Part shown: positions 8,869 to 17,460 of the stretch, piece by piece
Numbering within the stretch: position 1 is the first letter of the stretch
Layout: each line of letters opens with the position of its first letter
Source of the DNA: CAYGZA01 sp964354135
GTDB taxonomy: Bacteria; Planctomycetota; Planctomycetia; Pirellulales; Thermoguttaceae
Direction: 5' to 3'
Assembly: GCA_964354135.1 (NCBI GenBank)
Contig: CAYGZA010000044.1
Coordinates: 1-28,746, forward strand
Length of the DNA: 28,746 nucleotides
The notes under the pieces: model-generated
The model's database searches: none
Told to the model about the DNA's origin: nothing
What the model saw: only the letters and a program-made list of their open reading frames with translations
Made by a program: the position numbers and the translations under genes

Positions 8869-11316
8869 ATGACCCTAACCCGGGCACGAATCCTCGGCGC
8901 GATTCTGGCACTTGCCGCCGCTTCCGGCGCACTTGCCGGAGACGACACCTGGTATCAGCCTCTTCAGAAGAAGGCGGACGTTCTGGAGGAGCAGGTCCGC
9001 AAGTGGCACTGGATCGACGGGCTCTATCCGTCGCAGGTCGAGGTCCCTTGGGACGGCGCCCCGGTGGATCATTCCACCGACGGCATCTCGAACGTAATGC
9101 ACACCTGCTGCTGGACCGCCAATCACCTGGCGGGCGAGTCCTACCGCTACGCCTTCGTCAAGAAGGCGGGCACCCCGGACCAGATCAAGGCGGCCCGCGA
9201 GCACGTCAATGCCATTTTCGACGCCGTGCACCGCTTGCAGAAGGTAACCGGCATCCGCGGGTTTCAGGCCCGGGGGTATCTCTACGGCCACGGACCGACG
9301 GAGGAGGAGCGCACCGGCGCGAAGGCGGCCAACTACTGGTACCAAGGCGCCGGCGAGCACAAGGACCTGCGCTGGCGAGGCTCGCCGAGTCACCACAACT
9401 ATAGCGACGCGATCCACGGCTATGGGGTCTTTTACCGCTTGGCGGCCGAGGGAGAGTACAAAGAGAAATGCCGCCAGGCGATCGACGACCTGGTGAGCAT
9501 CTGGGCCGACAACAACCTGCTCCTGCCCACCAAGGAGCCGCAGAAGGGCGGCGAGACCATTCTCGGGCTGACTGACGGGAAAACCCCGAACTTGCGGACC
9601 ATCATGGCGGCGGCGGGCCTGAAGGTCGCCCACCATGCCACCGGCAAGGAGAAGTTCCAGAAGCAATACGAGAAGCTCGCGACCCAGTACGGCTTTCGCA
9701 CGCGGACGAGCTTTCGGCGCTCCAGCCACCTCGACTCGGACGACGGCGAGCACGTCTTCTGCCACATGGATAACCTCTTCCACATGGAGACGGACCCCAA
9801 GCTGCTGGCCTTCTATCGGGTCGTTCTGGACGCCATGTGGGCCGGGCACCAGCGGAGCAAGTGCCCGCTGTTCAGCTACATCTACCTGGGTCTGACGCCC
9901 AACGCCCCGGACAAACAACAATACCTGGACGACGCCCTCTGGACGCTCCAGACCCATCCGACGGACACGTTTTTCCAGCCGCGGATGAACAGCCTCCGCG
10001 ACGACGTCCCCAAGGACGGACCGCTGGCCAAGGAGCCGCTCCCCTTGTTCGAGGCCGCCTGGGACAACGAGTACCTTTGGAAGGGCCACCTCTACCGGCT
10101 CGACGGCTGGCTGAGCCGCATTGTCGTAGCCTTGGACGCGGCCCAGGACGACCCCGCCGTTCTCTACGCGGCCGAGGAGGCCGGCGATCTCTACCGCTCC
10201 GGAGACGGCGGCCGGACCTGGAAGTGGATCGGCCCGAGCCCTGTCCCTGCGCCGCTCAAGATCGTGTGCGGCGCGAAACGGCGGCTCGTTTTCCTTGCGA
10301 CGCCCGCCGGCGCGTTCCGCAGCACCACGGGCGGCCAGTCGTGGTCCAGGCTGCCGCTGCCGGCGGATTGCGGCGAGCTGACGGACCTCCAGCTTGACCA
10401 GGCCAATGCCAACCGGCTGTACGCGGTGACGCGAAACGCGGTCTACCGCAGCATCGACTTCGGCGAGAAATGGACCGGCGAGCGATGGGAGAACCTGACG
10501 CCCCAGGTCCCGCCGGGTCAGAACGTGCGGCTCATCCTCGCCCAGGGCGAGCCGGGCACGGTTTACGGCCTGTTCGACGACGAGCTGCGACGCAAGCCGC
10601 TCGAGGGCGGCCCGTGGGGCCCGCCGGTCAGGCTCGCTTACGAAGAGTACGTAGGGATGTACCCGTGGCTCTTGGTCCGGCCGGGCAAGCCGGGCGACTT
10701 GATCTGCGGCTACAAGCTCTCCCTGCGGAATCTGAAGCAGGAGGGGATGTTCTCCCGCGATCTCGTGGGGACTCTGCTCTCGCGCTCCGGCGACGGAGGC
10801 GCCAACTGGACCTACAGCCAGGCGTCGGTGATGAAGATGTTCCGCGAAAAGGGCACTTACCCCGTAATGGCCAAGCTGCTCATGGACACGTTCCCGCACC
10901 CGGTGGAGGTGGTGACTTACGACGCTGGCGAGCCGAGCACGCTCTACGCGGCGACCGAAAAGGGCTTCTACGTCAGCCGCGACGACGGCCGCACGTGGAA
11001 GGAGTGCCATGCCGGGCTGGACATCCCGAAAGTGAGGACGGTCTTCACGCCCGCGGCCGGCGACTACGTCTACGCCGGCACGCCGGCCGGGCTCTACCGC
11101 CTGAAGCGCGGCTCGGCCCGCTGGGAATTCGCCGCCTTGCGGCTGCAATTCGAGAAGAACACCCGCCGCGACCTGGGCGGGGCCGCCTACCTGGACGCAT
11201 ACTGGCGCGGCCGTTACTTCGGCTTCATCACCGACCAGCAGGCCGCCCAGGAACCGTCCAAGTGGAACATCCCCCCGAGATACCGCGACCGGGTGCCGCA
11301 ACGCAGTGCGCCGTAG
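8869..11316 (+). CDS. Secreted two-domain protein: helical (alpha/alpha) toroid plus Asp-box beta-propeller
   Basis: The 815-residue product has a signal peptide (MTLTRARILGAILALAAASG, likely cut after ALA at residue 23). Residues of about 27-400 look like an alpha/alpha toroid of the six-hairpin glycosidase type, rich in paired Trp/His/Tyr helices (SNVMHTCCWTANHLAGE, GSPSHHNYSDAIHGYGVFYR). From about 415 a beta-propeller begins, marked by Asp-box-like turns SGDGGRTW (444), STTGGQSW (485), SIDFGEKW (528), SGDGGANW (640) and SRDDGRTW (703), as in sialidase and BNR proteins. No catalytic tetrad of a true sialidase is evident. The two folds suggest a glycan-degrading or glycan-binding enzyme; the reaction is unknown. 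AAGGGAAG precedes the ATG. Strong hairpins follow the stop. Confidence 0.8.
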   Translation: MTLTRARILGAILALAAASGALAGDDTWYQPLQKKADVLEEQVRKWHWIDGLYPSQVEVPWDGAPVDHSTDGISNVMHTCCWTANHLAGESYRYAFVKKAGTPDQIKAAREHVNAIFDAVHRLQKVTGIRGFQARGYLYGHGPTEEERTGAKAANYWYQGAGEHKDLRWRGSPSHHNYSDAIHGYGVFYRLAAEGEYKEKCRQAIDDLVSIWADNNLLLPTKEPQKGGETILGLTDGKTPNLRTIMAAAGLKVAHHATGKEKFQKQYEKLATQYGFRTRTSFRRSSHLDSDDGEHVFCHMDNLFHMETDPKLLAFYRVVLDAMWAGHQRSKCPLFSYIYLGLTPNAPDKQQYLDDALWTLQTHPTDTFFQPRMNSLRDDVPKDGPLAKEPLPLFEAAWDNEYLWKGHLYRLDGWLSRIVVALDAAQDDPAVLYAAEEAGDLYRSGDGGRTWKWIGPSPVPAPLKIVCGAKRRLVFLATPAGAFRSTTGGQSWSRLPLPADCGELTDLQLDQANANRLYAVTRNAVYRSIDFGEKWTGERWENLTPQVPPGQNVRLILAQGEPGTVYGLFDDELRRKPLEGGPWGPPVRLAYEEYVGMYPWLLVRPGKPGDLICGYKLSLRNLKQEGMFSRDLVGTLLSRSGDGGANWTYSQASVMKMFREKGTYPVMAKLLMDTFPHPVEVVTYDAGEPSTLYAATEKGFYVSRDDGRTWKECHAGLDIPKVRTVFTPAAGDYVYAGTPAGLYRLKRGSARWEFAALRLQFEKNTRRDLGGAAYLDAYWRGRYFGFITDQQAAQEPSKWNIPPRYRDRVPQRSAP

Positions 11317-11328
11317 CGTCGCTCGCCA

Positions 11329-11349
11329 GCCGGGCCGTGTCGGCCCGGC
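11329..11349. terminator. GC-rich hairpin after the Asp-box gene; copy of a dispersed repeat
   Basis: GCCGGGCCG-TGT-CGGCCCGGC forms a perfect nine-pair stem with a three-base loop, 12 bases after the stop at 11316. No T-tract follows, so termination is uncertain. The same 21 bases (from 11328) recur at 28269-28289, so this is a mobile or repeated palindrome rather than a gene-specific terminator. Confidence 0.55.
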
Positions 11350-11355
11350 ACAGGC

Positions 11356-11383
11356 GTAGGCTGGGGCATTCGCCCCAGCCTAC
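11356..11383. repeat. Perfect 12-bp-stem hairpin
   Basis: GTAGGCTGGGGC-ATTC-GCCCCAGCCTAC folds into a perfect 12-pair stem with a four-base loop. A third small stem (AGACTT-CGG-AAGTCT, 11390-11404) follows, giving three hairpins in a row between two same-strand genes. It could act as a terminator, an mRNA processing site or a REP-like element. Confidence 0.6.
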
Positions 11384-11426
11384 TACCTAAGACTTCGGAA
11401 GTCTGGGCGCAACTGTGAGGATAGAC

Positions 11427-13451
11427 ATGACCAACACCCTCGCGAGAATCGCGTTTGCCTGCGGAGCGTGTTTCTGGATGGCACAGGAGAGGACTCCGAC
11501 GGGCGAGGATCTCGTCAGGGTCGATCTGACCCGCCACGCCCGGATCTGCTCCTCGCACGCCACGCCCGGGGCGGAGTTCGACGTCCGCAACGCGATCGAC
11601 GGCGACCCGGAAACCAAGTGGGTGGGCGAAAGCCATCCGCTCGGCTTCCAGCCGAGCAGCGTCGTGCTCCGGTTCGACGCCCCCGTGGTCGTCAAGCGCG
11701 TGGTCCTCGTCTCGATCGTCTTCCGCGAGCGGCTGGCCTTGAAGGATTTCGAGCTCTATGCCTGGGCGGACAAGACCTGGGCGGGGGCCTCGCCGCTGGC
11801 GGTCGTACGGGGCACGCGCGAAGTGCGGACCGTGGTGGACGTCGAGCCGGTGAAGACCACTCGCTTGCGCTTGCGGATCCGCGATACCTGGCGCGACGAT
11901 CACGCCTTCCCGCGGCTGCACGAGATCGAGGTCTACGCGGCCGCGCCCGGCGCCGAAGGCCGGATGCTGAAAGACTCGCCCATCGCGGATGAAAAGGACT
12001 CCGAGCGATCGCTGCTCCGCCGGGCGATGGGCGAAAAGATCGTCTTTCCCGGCGAGCGCTTCGATCCGGCCAAGGGGTACTTGCACTATAGCCGGAGCTT
12101 TCTGGACACGATGATCCGCGAGGGCACGGATCGGTACGGGCCGGTCCGGAGCCCCATGTTCGCCTCGCTCCTGGACATGGAGAGCCACCGCAACCCGGAG
12201 GACACGCCCGCCAACGTCCCCGGGCAACGCTTCGGCGACCGGACGGTCCGCGGAGGCAATCTGTTCCACGACGTGATGCTCCTGCGCGCGGCGGACTGCC
12301 TGACCGAGCTGACGGGCGAGGCGAAGTACCGCCGGGCAGTCACGGACTACCTGAAGTTCTTTCTCACCAACTGCCGCCAGCCGACCGGCTTGTTTCCCTG
12401 GGGAGAGCACGCCCATTGGGACTTCTACCGCGAGGCCCCGGGCCACGCGACGCACGAGTTCCTCGGCGGTGTCCCGGCCGCCTTTTGGGAGCGTCTCTGG
12501 GAGCTGAATCCCGAGGCGGTCCGCGGCGAGGCCGACGGACTGCTCAATCACGTCGTGAACCTGGAGACGTTCGCGTTCGATCGCCACGCCGACATCCGCC
12601 GGCCCCTCCCCACGCCGCGGCCCGCGAGGCTGGGGTATCTCGATTTCCCGCGGCACGGCGGATTCTACGTCCATCTCTGGACCTTCCTGTACGCGAAGAC
12701 CGGGGAGGCCAAGTACCTCGAGTGGTCGCGCAGGATGATCGACAAGCACTGGCGGGCCCGCGACCCGATCACCGGATTGCCGCCGGGCTGCCCGGGCCGC
12801 GATCCGCGGTCGGCCTCGTCGGAGACGATGCTCAGCTTCTCCGTCAGCGTGCTGGAGGCCGCGCGGCTGCTGCCGGCCGGCGAGGCGAGAGATTCCTACG
12901 AGAGGACCGCCAAGACGTTCCTGGACAGCATTCTCCGGCTGCCTCATCGACCCGCCGAGGGCCGTTTCCTCGTCGATTTTTCCCTGGGAGTCAAGCCCGA
13001 GGAGGCCGCGGGGGACTACGCCAAGCCGTACGAATACGGCTACGGAGGAGGATTTGCCGCGGACGACGCCGCGCTGGTTGTGGCGGCGCATCGCTTGACG
13101 GGCGACCCGCGGGCGCTCAAGCTGGCCGAGGCGTTTGCCGCCTACTACGCCGCGCACGATCCGCCGCCGCCCACCGAGATCGTCCGTGCCCACGTCTATG
13201 CCGCCATCCTCGGTCTGTTCACCGACCTGTACGAGCTTACCGGCAAGCCGGATCATCTTCACCAGGCGGAGCGATACGCCCAGCTTGCCGTCGAGCGGCT
13301 CTTCCACCGCGGGCTCTTCCGCGGGGCGACCGGCATCGACCACTACGAAGGCGACATGATGGCCGGCAACCTGGCGTACAACCTCGTCTGGCTCCACGCG
13401 GTCAAAACGGGGAGTCGGGGCAAGGTCGAGCCGAACTACTTCAACCGCTGA
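11427..13451 (+). CDS. Secreted F5/8C (discoidin-like) plus helical-toroid glycan-active protein
   Basis: I use the ATG at 11427 (674 residues) because GAGGA lies five bases before it; a GTG at 11415 would add four residues. The N-terminus (MTNTLARIAFACGACFWMAQ) could be a short signal peptide. Residues of about 30-175 are an F5/8 type C / CBM32-like beta-sandwich (DVRNAIDGDPETKWVGE, LRFDAPVVVKRVVL, RLHEIEVYAA). The remaining 490 residues are a helix-rich toroid with conserved aromatic, His and Glu blocks (GGNLFHDVMLLRAADCLTEL, GLFPWGEHAHWDFY, FPRHGGFYVHLWTFLYAKTG, GIDHYEGDMMAGNLAYNLVW), resembling alpha/alpha-barrel glycosidases and lyases. I cannot assign a family number. It ends 49 bases before the sugar-catabolism operon on the same strand and is probably co-expressed with it. 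Confidence 0.78.
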   Translation: MTNTLARIAFACGACFWMAQERTPTGEDLVRVDLTRHARICSSHATPGAEFDVRNAIDGDPETKWVGESHPLGFQPSSVVLRFDAPVVVKRVVLVSIVFRERLALKDFELYAWADKTWAGASPLAVVRGTREVRTVVDVEPVKTTRLRLRIRDTWRDDHAFPRLHEIEVYAAAPGAEGRMLKDSPIADEKDSERSLLRRAMGEKIVFPGERFDPAKGYLHYSRSFLDTMIREGTDRYGPVRSPMFASLLDMESHRNPEDTPANVPGQRFGDRTVRGGNLFHDVMLLRAADCLTELTGEAKYRRAVTDYLKFFLTNCRQPTGLFPWGEHAHWDFYREAPGHATHEFLGGVPAAFWERLWELNPEAVRGEADGLLNHVVNLETFAFDRHADIRRPLPTPRPARLGYLDFPRHGGFYVHLWTFLYAKTGEAKYLEWSRRMIDKHWRARDPITGLPPGCPGRDPRSASSETMLSFSVSVLEAARLLPAGEARDSYERTAKTFLDSILRLPHRPAEGRFLVDFSLGVKPEEAAGDYAKPYEYGYGGGFAADDAALVVAAHRLTGDPRALKLAEAFAAYYAAHDPPPPTEIVRAHVYAAILGLFTDLYELTGKPDHLHQAERYAQLAVERLFHRGLFRGATGIDHYEGDMMAGNLAYNLVWLHAVKTGSRGKVEPNYFNR

Positions 13452-13500
13452 GTCGCGCCCTTCCGGGAGTTTTCTTCGTCCACAGGTCTTGGGAGACAAC

Positions 13501-14523
13501 ATGAACTTCTGCGTGATCGGCGCCGGCAGGGCCGGGGCGATCCATGCCCGGAACCTCGCCCAGCGCATGGCCACGGCCAGGCTGGTTGCGTTGTGCGACC
13601 CCGATGCGGAGTGCCTCGGCCGGTTGGGCGAGGAACTCGGCGTATCGGCGCGATTTGCCGATTATCGCGAGGCCGTCGCCCGGCCGGACGTCGACGCCGT
13701 GGTGATCGCCGCGCCGACGTTCCTGCACTGCGAGATCGCCCTTGCCGCCGCCGGGCACGGAAAGCACGTCTTCCTCGAAAAGCCGATGGCCGTGACCGTT
13801 GAGGAGTGCCGGCGGATCATCGCGGCGGTCGAGCGCGCGGGCGTGAAGCTGCAAATCGGATTCATGCGGCGGTTCGACGAAGGCTTTCGCCACGCCAAGG
13901 AGATCGTCGACTCGGGCGAGCTGGGCCGGATCATGAAGATCAAGTCCACCGGCCGCGGCCCGGGGCTCCCCTCGCCGTGGATGTACGACCTCAATAAGAG
14001 CAACGGTATCATCGCCGAGGTCAACAGCCACGACCTGGACTCTCTGCGGTGGTTCACCTCCAGCGAGCCGGTCCGTGCCTATGCCGAGGCCGCGAACTTC
14101 AAATGTCCGGATGCCACCCGGCAGCACCCCGACTTCTACGACAATATCCTGGTCACGTTCCGCTTTTCCGACGGCACGCTGGGCGAGGTGGACGGCACCT
14201 GCCCCTGCCATTACGGCTACGACGCGCGGGCCGAAATCCTCTGCGAAAAGGGGCTCGTGCTCGTGGGGCACGTCGCCCAACAGACGGCAACCAAGGTCAC
14301 GGTCGACGGCACGGTGGTCGGCCGCGCGGTGAAGAGCTGGCGGAATCTCTTCAAGGACGCCTACCTGGCCGAAATGGAGCATTTCGTCCGCTCGATCGGC
14401 CGCCATGAGGAGCCGGCCGTCTCGGGACGCGACGGCCTGCGGGCCGTCGAAATGGTCCTGGCCGCCAACCGGTCGCTTCGCACCGGCGGACCCGTGGCGG
14501 TGGGCGGGAGCCAAACCCCATGA
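13501..14523 (+). CDS. Gfo/Idh/MocA-family NAD(P)-dependent oxidoreductase (inositol 2-dehydrogenase-like)
   Basis: The 340-residue cytoplasmic enzyme starts MNFCVIGAGRAGAIHARNL, the Rossmann GxGxxG loop. GGGAG lies five bases before this ATG, so I prefer it to the GTG at 13489. FLEKPMAV carries the family Glu-Lys-Pro motif with catalytic Lys94. The second active-site block reads AEVNSHDLDSLRWF with His177; the residue four before it is Glu173, where inositol dehydrogenases have Asp. Such enzymes oxidise a ring or chain hydroxyl of polyols and sugars. The TGA overlaps the next ATG in an ATGA at 14520-14523, so this is the first gene of a translationally coupled trio with a zinc dehydrogenase and a sugar kinase. 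The substrate is not determined. Confidence 0.88.
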   Translation: MNFCVIGAGRAGAIHARNLAQRMATARLVALCDPDAECLGRLGEELGVSARFADYREAVARPDVDAVVIAAPTFLHCEIALAAAGHGKHVFLEKPMAVTVEECRRIIAAVERAGVKLQIGFMRRFDEGFRHAKEIVDSGELGRIMKIKSTGRGPGLPSPWMYDLNKSNGIIAEVNSHDLDSLRWFTSSEPVRAYAEAANFKCPDATRQHPDFYDNILVTFRFSDGTLGEVDGTCPCHYGYDARAEILCEKGLVLVGHVAQQTATKVTVDGTVVGRAVKSWRNLFKDAYLAEMEHFVRSIGRHEEPAVSGRDGLRAVEMVLAANRSLRTGGPVAVGGSQTP

Positions 14524-15587
14524 TCGCCGCCACCTACACGCAGAACGTCGGCTACCGCATCAAGGACCTCCCCGTACCCCAGATCGGCGAGGACGACCTC
14601 CTGGTCCGGGTGATGGCGTCGAGCATCTGCGGGACCGACCTGCGGATCATCCGCAACGGGCACCGCAAGCTCCGCCCCGGGCAAGAACTCGTCCTCGGCC
14701 ACGAGTTTGCCGGGGTCGTCGCAAAGACCGGCCCGCGCGCGCGAGGTTTTCAGGCCGGCCAGCGGGTGGGCGTCGCCCCGAACGTGGGCTGCGGGCAGTG
14801 CGACATGTGCGTCCGCGGGCTGCCCAATATGTGCCCGGACTACACGGCCTTCGGCATCACGATGGACGGGGCGCACACCGAGTACGTTCGCATTCCCGGC
14901 GAGGCCGTCGTCCAGGGAAGCGTGGTGCCGCTTCCGGAGGGCATCCCCTTCGAGCAGGCGGCGCTCGTGGAGCCGCTCTCGTGCGCGGTCAACGGCAATC
15001 GGGCGTCGCGGATCGCGCCCGGCGACGCGGTGGTCGTCTTCGGCGCCGGGCCGATCGGACTGATGCACCTGATGCTCGCCCGGCTGTGCGGGGCCGCCGC
15101 GATCGTCGCGGTGGACGTGCAGGCCGACCGGCTCCGGCGGGCGGCCGAGCTGGGGGCCACCGCCGTGGTCGACGCAACCGCGGAGGACGTTGCGGGCCGC
15201 GTGATGCACGAAACCTCGGGGCGGGGCGCCGACGCGGTCATCACCGCCTGTTCGATCGCCTCCGTGCAGGAGCAGGCGTTGGGGCTCTTAGCGCCGTTCG
15301 GGCGGTTGTGCCTCTTCGGCGGCCTACCGAAGGACGACTCGCGGGTCCGGCTCGATACGAACCTCATCCACTACCGGCAGCTCCTGGTCACCGGCGTGAC
15401 CGGCGGCTCGCCGCGCGATTTCCGCGCGGCGATGAGGCTCCTTGCCGCCGGGCGCATCCCCATCGACCGGGTCGTTTCCCACCGCTTCGCCGCGGACGAC
15501 GTGGCCGCGGCCTTCGACGTGGCGCTCGGCGGGGAAGCGATGAAGGTTGTTCTCGTTCACGGCCAGGCGGAGAAGCCGCGGCAATGA
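14520..15587 (+). CDS. Zinc-dependent medium-chain alcohol/polyol dehydrogenase (sorbitol/threonine dehydrogenase-like)
   Basis: This 355-residue protein has complete MDR zinc sites. The catalytic site has Cys37 (SSICGTDLR), His61-Glu62 (LGHEFAG) and Glu151 (LVEPLSC). The structural zinc site is formed by Cys91, Cys94, Cys97 and Cys105 (CGQCDMCVRGLPNMC). The coenzyme loop is GAGPIG at 175-180, and Asp199 at the end of the next strand (VAVDV) points to NAD rather than NADP. Family members oxidise secondary alcohols of polyols to ketoses. It overlaps both neighbours by ATGA junctions (14520-14523 and 15584-15587), so it is produced in step with the Gfo/Idh/MocA enzyme and the kinase, as expected for a short sugar or polyol catabolic pathway. 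Confidence 0.92.
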   Translation: MIAATYTQNVGYRIKDLPVPQIGEDDLLVRVMASSICGTDLRIIRNGHRKLRPGQELVLGHEFAGVVAKTGPRARGFQAGQRVGVAPNVGCGQCDMCVRGLPNMCPDYTAFGITMDGAHTEYVRIPGEAVVQGSVVPLPEGIPFEQAALVEPLSCAVNGNRASRIAPGDAVVVFGAGPIGLMHLMLARLCGAAAIVAVDVQADRLRRAAELGATAVVDATAEDVAGRVMHETSGRGADAVITACSIASVQEQALGLLAPFGRLCLFGGLPKDDSRVRLDTNLIHYRQLLVTGVTGGSPRDFRAAMRLLAAGRIPIDRVVSHRFAADDVAAAFDVALGGEAMKVVLVHGQAEKPRQ

Positions 15588-17173
15588 AGGCACTCATCGG
15601 CGTCGATATCGGCACGCAGGGGACCAAGGCGGTGCTCTTTGACCGGTCGGGGGAGTGCCTGGCCCAGGCGTTCCAGCCTTCCCGGCTCCACCGGCCGGCC
15701 CCCGGCGTGGTCGAGGAGGACCCCGAGCGGCAGTTCGCCTCCGTCTGCGCGACCATCAAGAAGTGCATCGCCCAGGCCCGACTCGGCCGCGGAGACGTTG
15801 CGGGGATCGGCATCGACGGGCAGATGGCCGGCATCCTCGGCGTCGGCCGCGACGGGCGGCACGTCACCCCCTACGACTCCTGGCTCGATACCCGCTGCGG
15901 CCCCTACATCAAGAAAATGGACCTCGCCGCCGGCGAGCAGATTGCCCGCCGGACGGGCTGCCCTCCCAGCTTCAATCACGGGCCCAAGATCCTCTGGTGG
16001 ATGCACGAGCGCAAGAAGACCTACCGGGCGATCTGCGCGTTCGTGCAGCCCGGCGGCTACGCGGCGATGAGGCTCTGCGGGCTCGACGGCTCGCGGGCCT
16101 TCCTCGACAAGAGCTATCTCCATTTTTCCGGGTTCGCCGACAACGCCCGGGCGGCGTGGGACGGCGAGCTCTGCCGGCTCTTCGGCGTGGACGAGGCGAA
16201 GCTGCCGAGAATCGTGGACCCGCACGCGGTCGTCGGCGAGCTTGCGCCGGCGGCGGCGCGGCGTTGCGGCCTGCGGCCGGGCATTCCCGTGGTAGCCGGG
16301 TGCGGCGACACCGTGGCCAGCTTCCTGGCCTGCGGCGCCGTCGAGGAGGGCGTTGGGGTGGACGTGGCGGGAACGGCGTCGGTCTTCGCCGCCACCACGT
16401 CGGCGTTTCGCCCGGACGTGAAGCGGCGGATGTTGGCCTGCGGCCGGTCCGCGGTCCCGGACTTATGGCACCCGTATGCCTACATCAACGGCGGCGGCAT
16501 GAACCTGGAGTGGTTCCGCCGGGAGCTGGCCGGCGGCGGCCGTGCCGCTGGCAAGCGGCTCGCGAGCCTCGCGGACCTCGACGCGCAGGCAGCCGCGCTG
16601 GAGCCCCGCGACGATCTGCCGATCTTTGTGCCGCACTTGGGAGGGCGCGTTTGCCCGGCGCAGCCCGACCTTCGCGGCGCCTGGGTGGGCCTCGCGTGGG
16701 ACCACGGACTCCCGCATCTGTACCGCGCGGTTCTGGAAGGAGTCGCCCTGGAGTACGCCCTTTATCAAGAAGGGCTCTGCGGACTCTACGGGGATAGGCA
16801 GATCCGCGAGCTCCGCGTCACCGGCGGCGGCCAGGAGAGCGGCCTGTGGAACGCCCTGAAGGCCGACGCGCTCCAGATTCCCTTGCGGCGAGTCGCCCGC
16901 GCCGAAGGAGCGCCGCTGGGTGCCGCAATGCTCGCCGGCTGGGGCGTGGGCGTGCTGGCCGGCTTGCCCCAAGCAGCCAGACAATGGGTCGCGCTGGGAG
17001 AAACGACGCGGCCCCGGAAACACCTGGCGGACTTCTGCGCCCGGCGGGTCGATCGGTATGCGGCCCTGCTGCGGCTTGCTGACTCCGCATCTCACCCGAT
17101 GCACCAAACACCTGGAGCGTGCCGCCCCAGTAGGCCACGGCGATGCGGTCGCCATGGGCGGCAGCGTGCCTGA
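15584..17173 (+). CDS. FGGY-family carbohydrate kinase (xylulokinase-like) with an aberrant C-terminal tail
   Basis: The 529-residue protein starts at the ATG that overlaps the upstream TGA. It shows the FGGY ATPase core: GVDIGTQGTKAVLFD at the N-terminus, GIGIDGQMAGILG around residue 78, VAGCGDTVASFL with catalytic base Asp242, VAGTAS at 261-266, and the C-terminal signature RVTGGGQESGLWNALKADAL. It phosphorylates a sugar or polyol, probably the ketose made by the two preceding dehydrogenases; the sugar is not identifiable. The fold should end around RYAALLRLADSA. The last 27 residues (from codon 503, base 17090) are Arg/Pro/His-rich and antisense to a relic of another gene. This suggests that a recombination junction replaced the natural stop. 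Confidence 0.88.
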   Translation: MKALIGVDIGTQGTKAVLFDRSGECLAQAFQPSRLHRPAPGVVEEDPERQFASVCATIKKCIAQARLGRGDVAGIGIDGQMAGILGVGRDGRHVTPYDSWLDTRCGPYIKKMDLAAGEQIARRTGCPPSFNHGPKILWWMHERKKTYRAICAFVQPGGYAAMRLCGLDGSRAFLDKSYLHFSGFADNARAAWDGELCRLFGVDEAKLPRIVDPHAVVGELAPAAARRCGLRPGIPVVAGCGDTVASFLACGAVEEGVGVDVAGTASVFAATTSAFRPDVKRRMLACGRSAVPDLWHPYAYINGGGMNLEWFRRELAGGGRAAGKRLASLADLDAQAAALEPRDDLPIFVPHLGGRVCPAQPDLRGAWVGLAWDHGLPHLYRAVLEGVALEYALYQEGLCGLYGDRQIRELRVTGGGQESGLWNALKADALQIPLRRVARAEGAPLGAAMLAGWGVGVLAGLPQAARQWVALGETTRPRKHLADFCARRVDRYAALLRLADSASHPMHQTPGACRPSRPRRCGRHGRQRA

Positions 17174-17189
17174 CGATCCGCCCGGCTGG
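17073..17189 (-). pseudogene. Relic of a beta-propeller gene
   Basis: A minus-strand segment reads AGRIVRHAAAHGDRIAVAY and continues WGGTLQVFGASGEMRSQQ, a run typical of one blade of a WD/PQQ-like propeller. The flanking sequence in this frame looks unrelated: upstream it is non-protein-like, and downstream it becomes the antisense of the kinase gene. It has no start of its own. I interpret it as a fragment left by deletion or recombination. Confidence 0.4.
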
Positions 17190-17267
17190 CGGTACTTCGG
17201 GAGGCCGAGCGCGGACATCAACCTCAATTGGGGTCTGTATATTCCCCAATACTCACTTCGCGGCGGC

Positions 17268-17295
17268 TTGACGCGGCTCCGCGATTGGCTATACT
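17268..17295 (+). promoter_or_regulatory. Sigma70-like promoter for the first leucine-rich-repeat gene
   Basis: TTGACG (17268-17273) and TATACT (17290-17295) are separated by 16 bases. Transcription would start about 160 bases before the ATG at 17461. The promoter lies upstream of the duplicated block, so the second gene copy lacks its own version. Confidence 0.5.
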
Positions 17296-17460
17296 GGCAC
17301 TTTATCGGCGGCCTCCGTGGGTGTTCTGCCGTGCCCACGATGGTTCGACATCCTTTCCCATAAGAGGCGCCGAGGTGCTTCTTGGTTTCAGGGAGACGGC
17401 CATGGGCAGCGGTCCTGTCAAGTGCCGGGCAATCGTTACCCAGGTGCAAGGTTCTCTGAC

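Noticed and set aside
8869..11316. True sialidase activity for the Asp-box protein
   Set aside because: Asp-boxes occur in many propellers, and the arginine triad and nucleophilic tyrosine arrangement of sialidases could not be identified.
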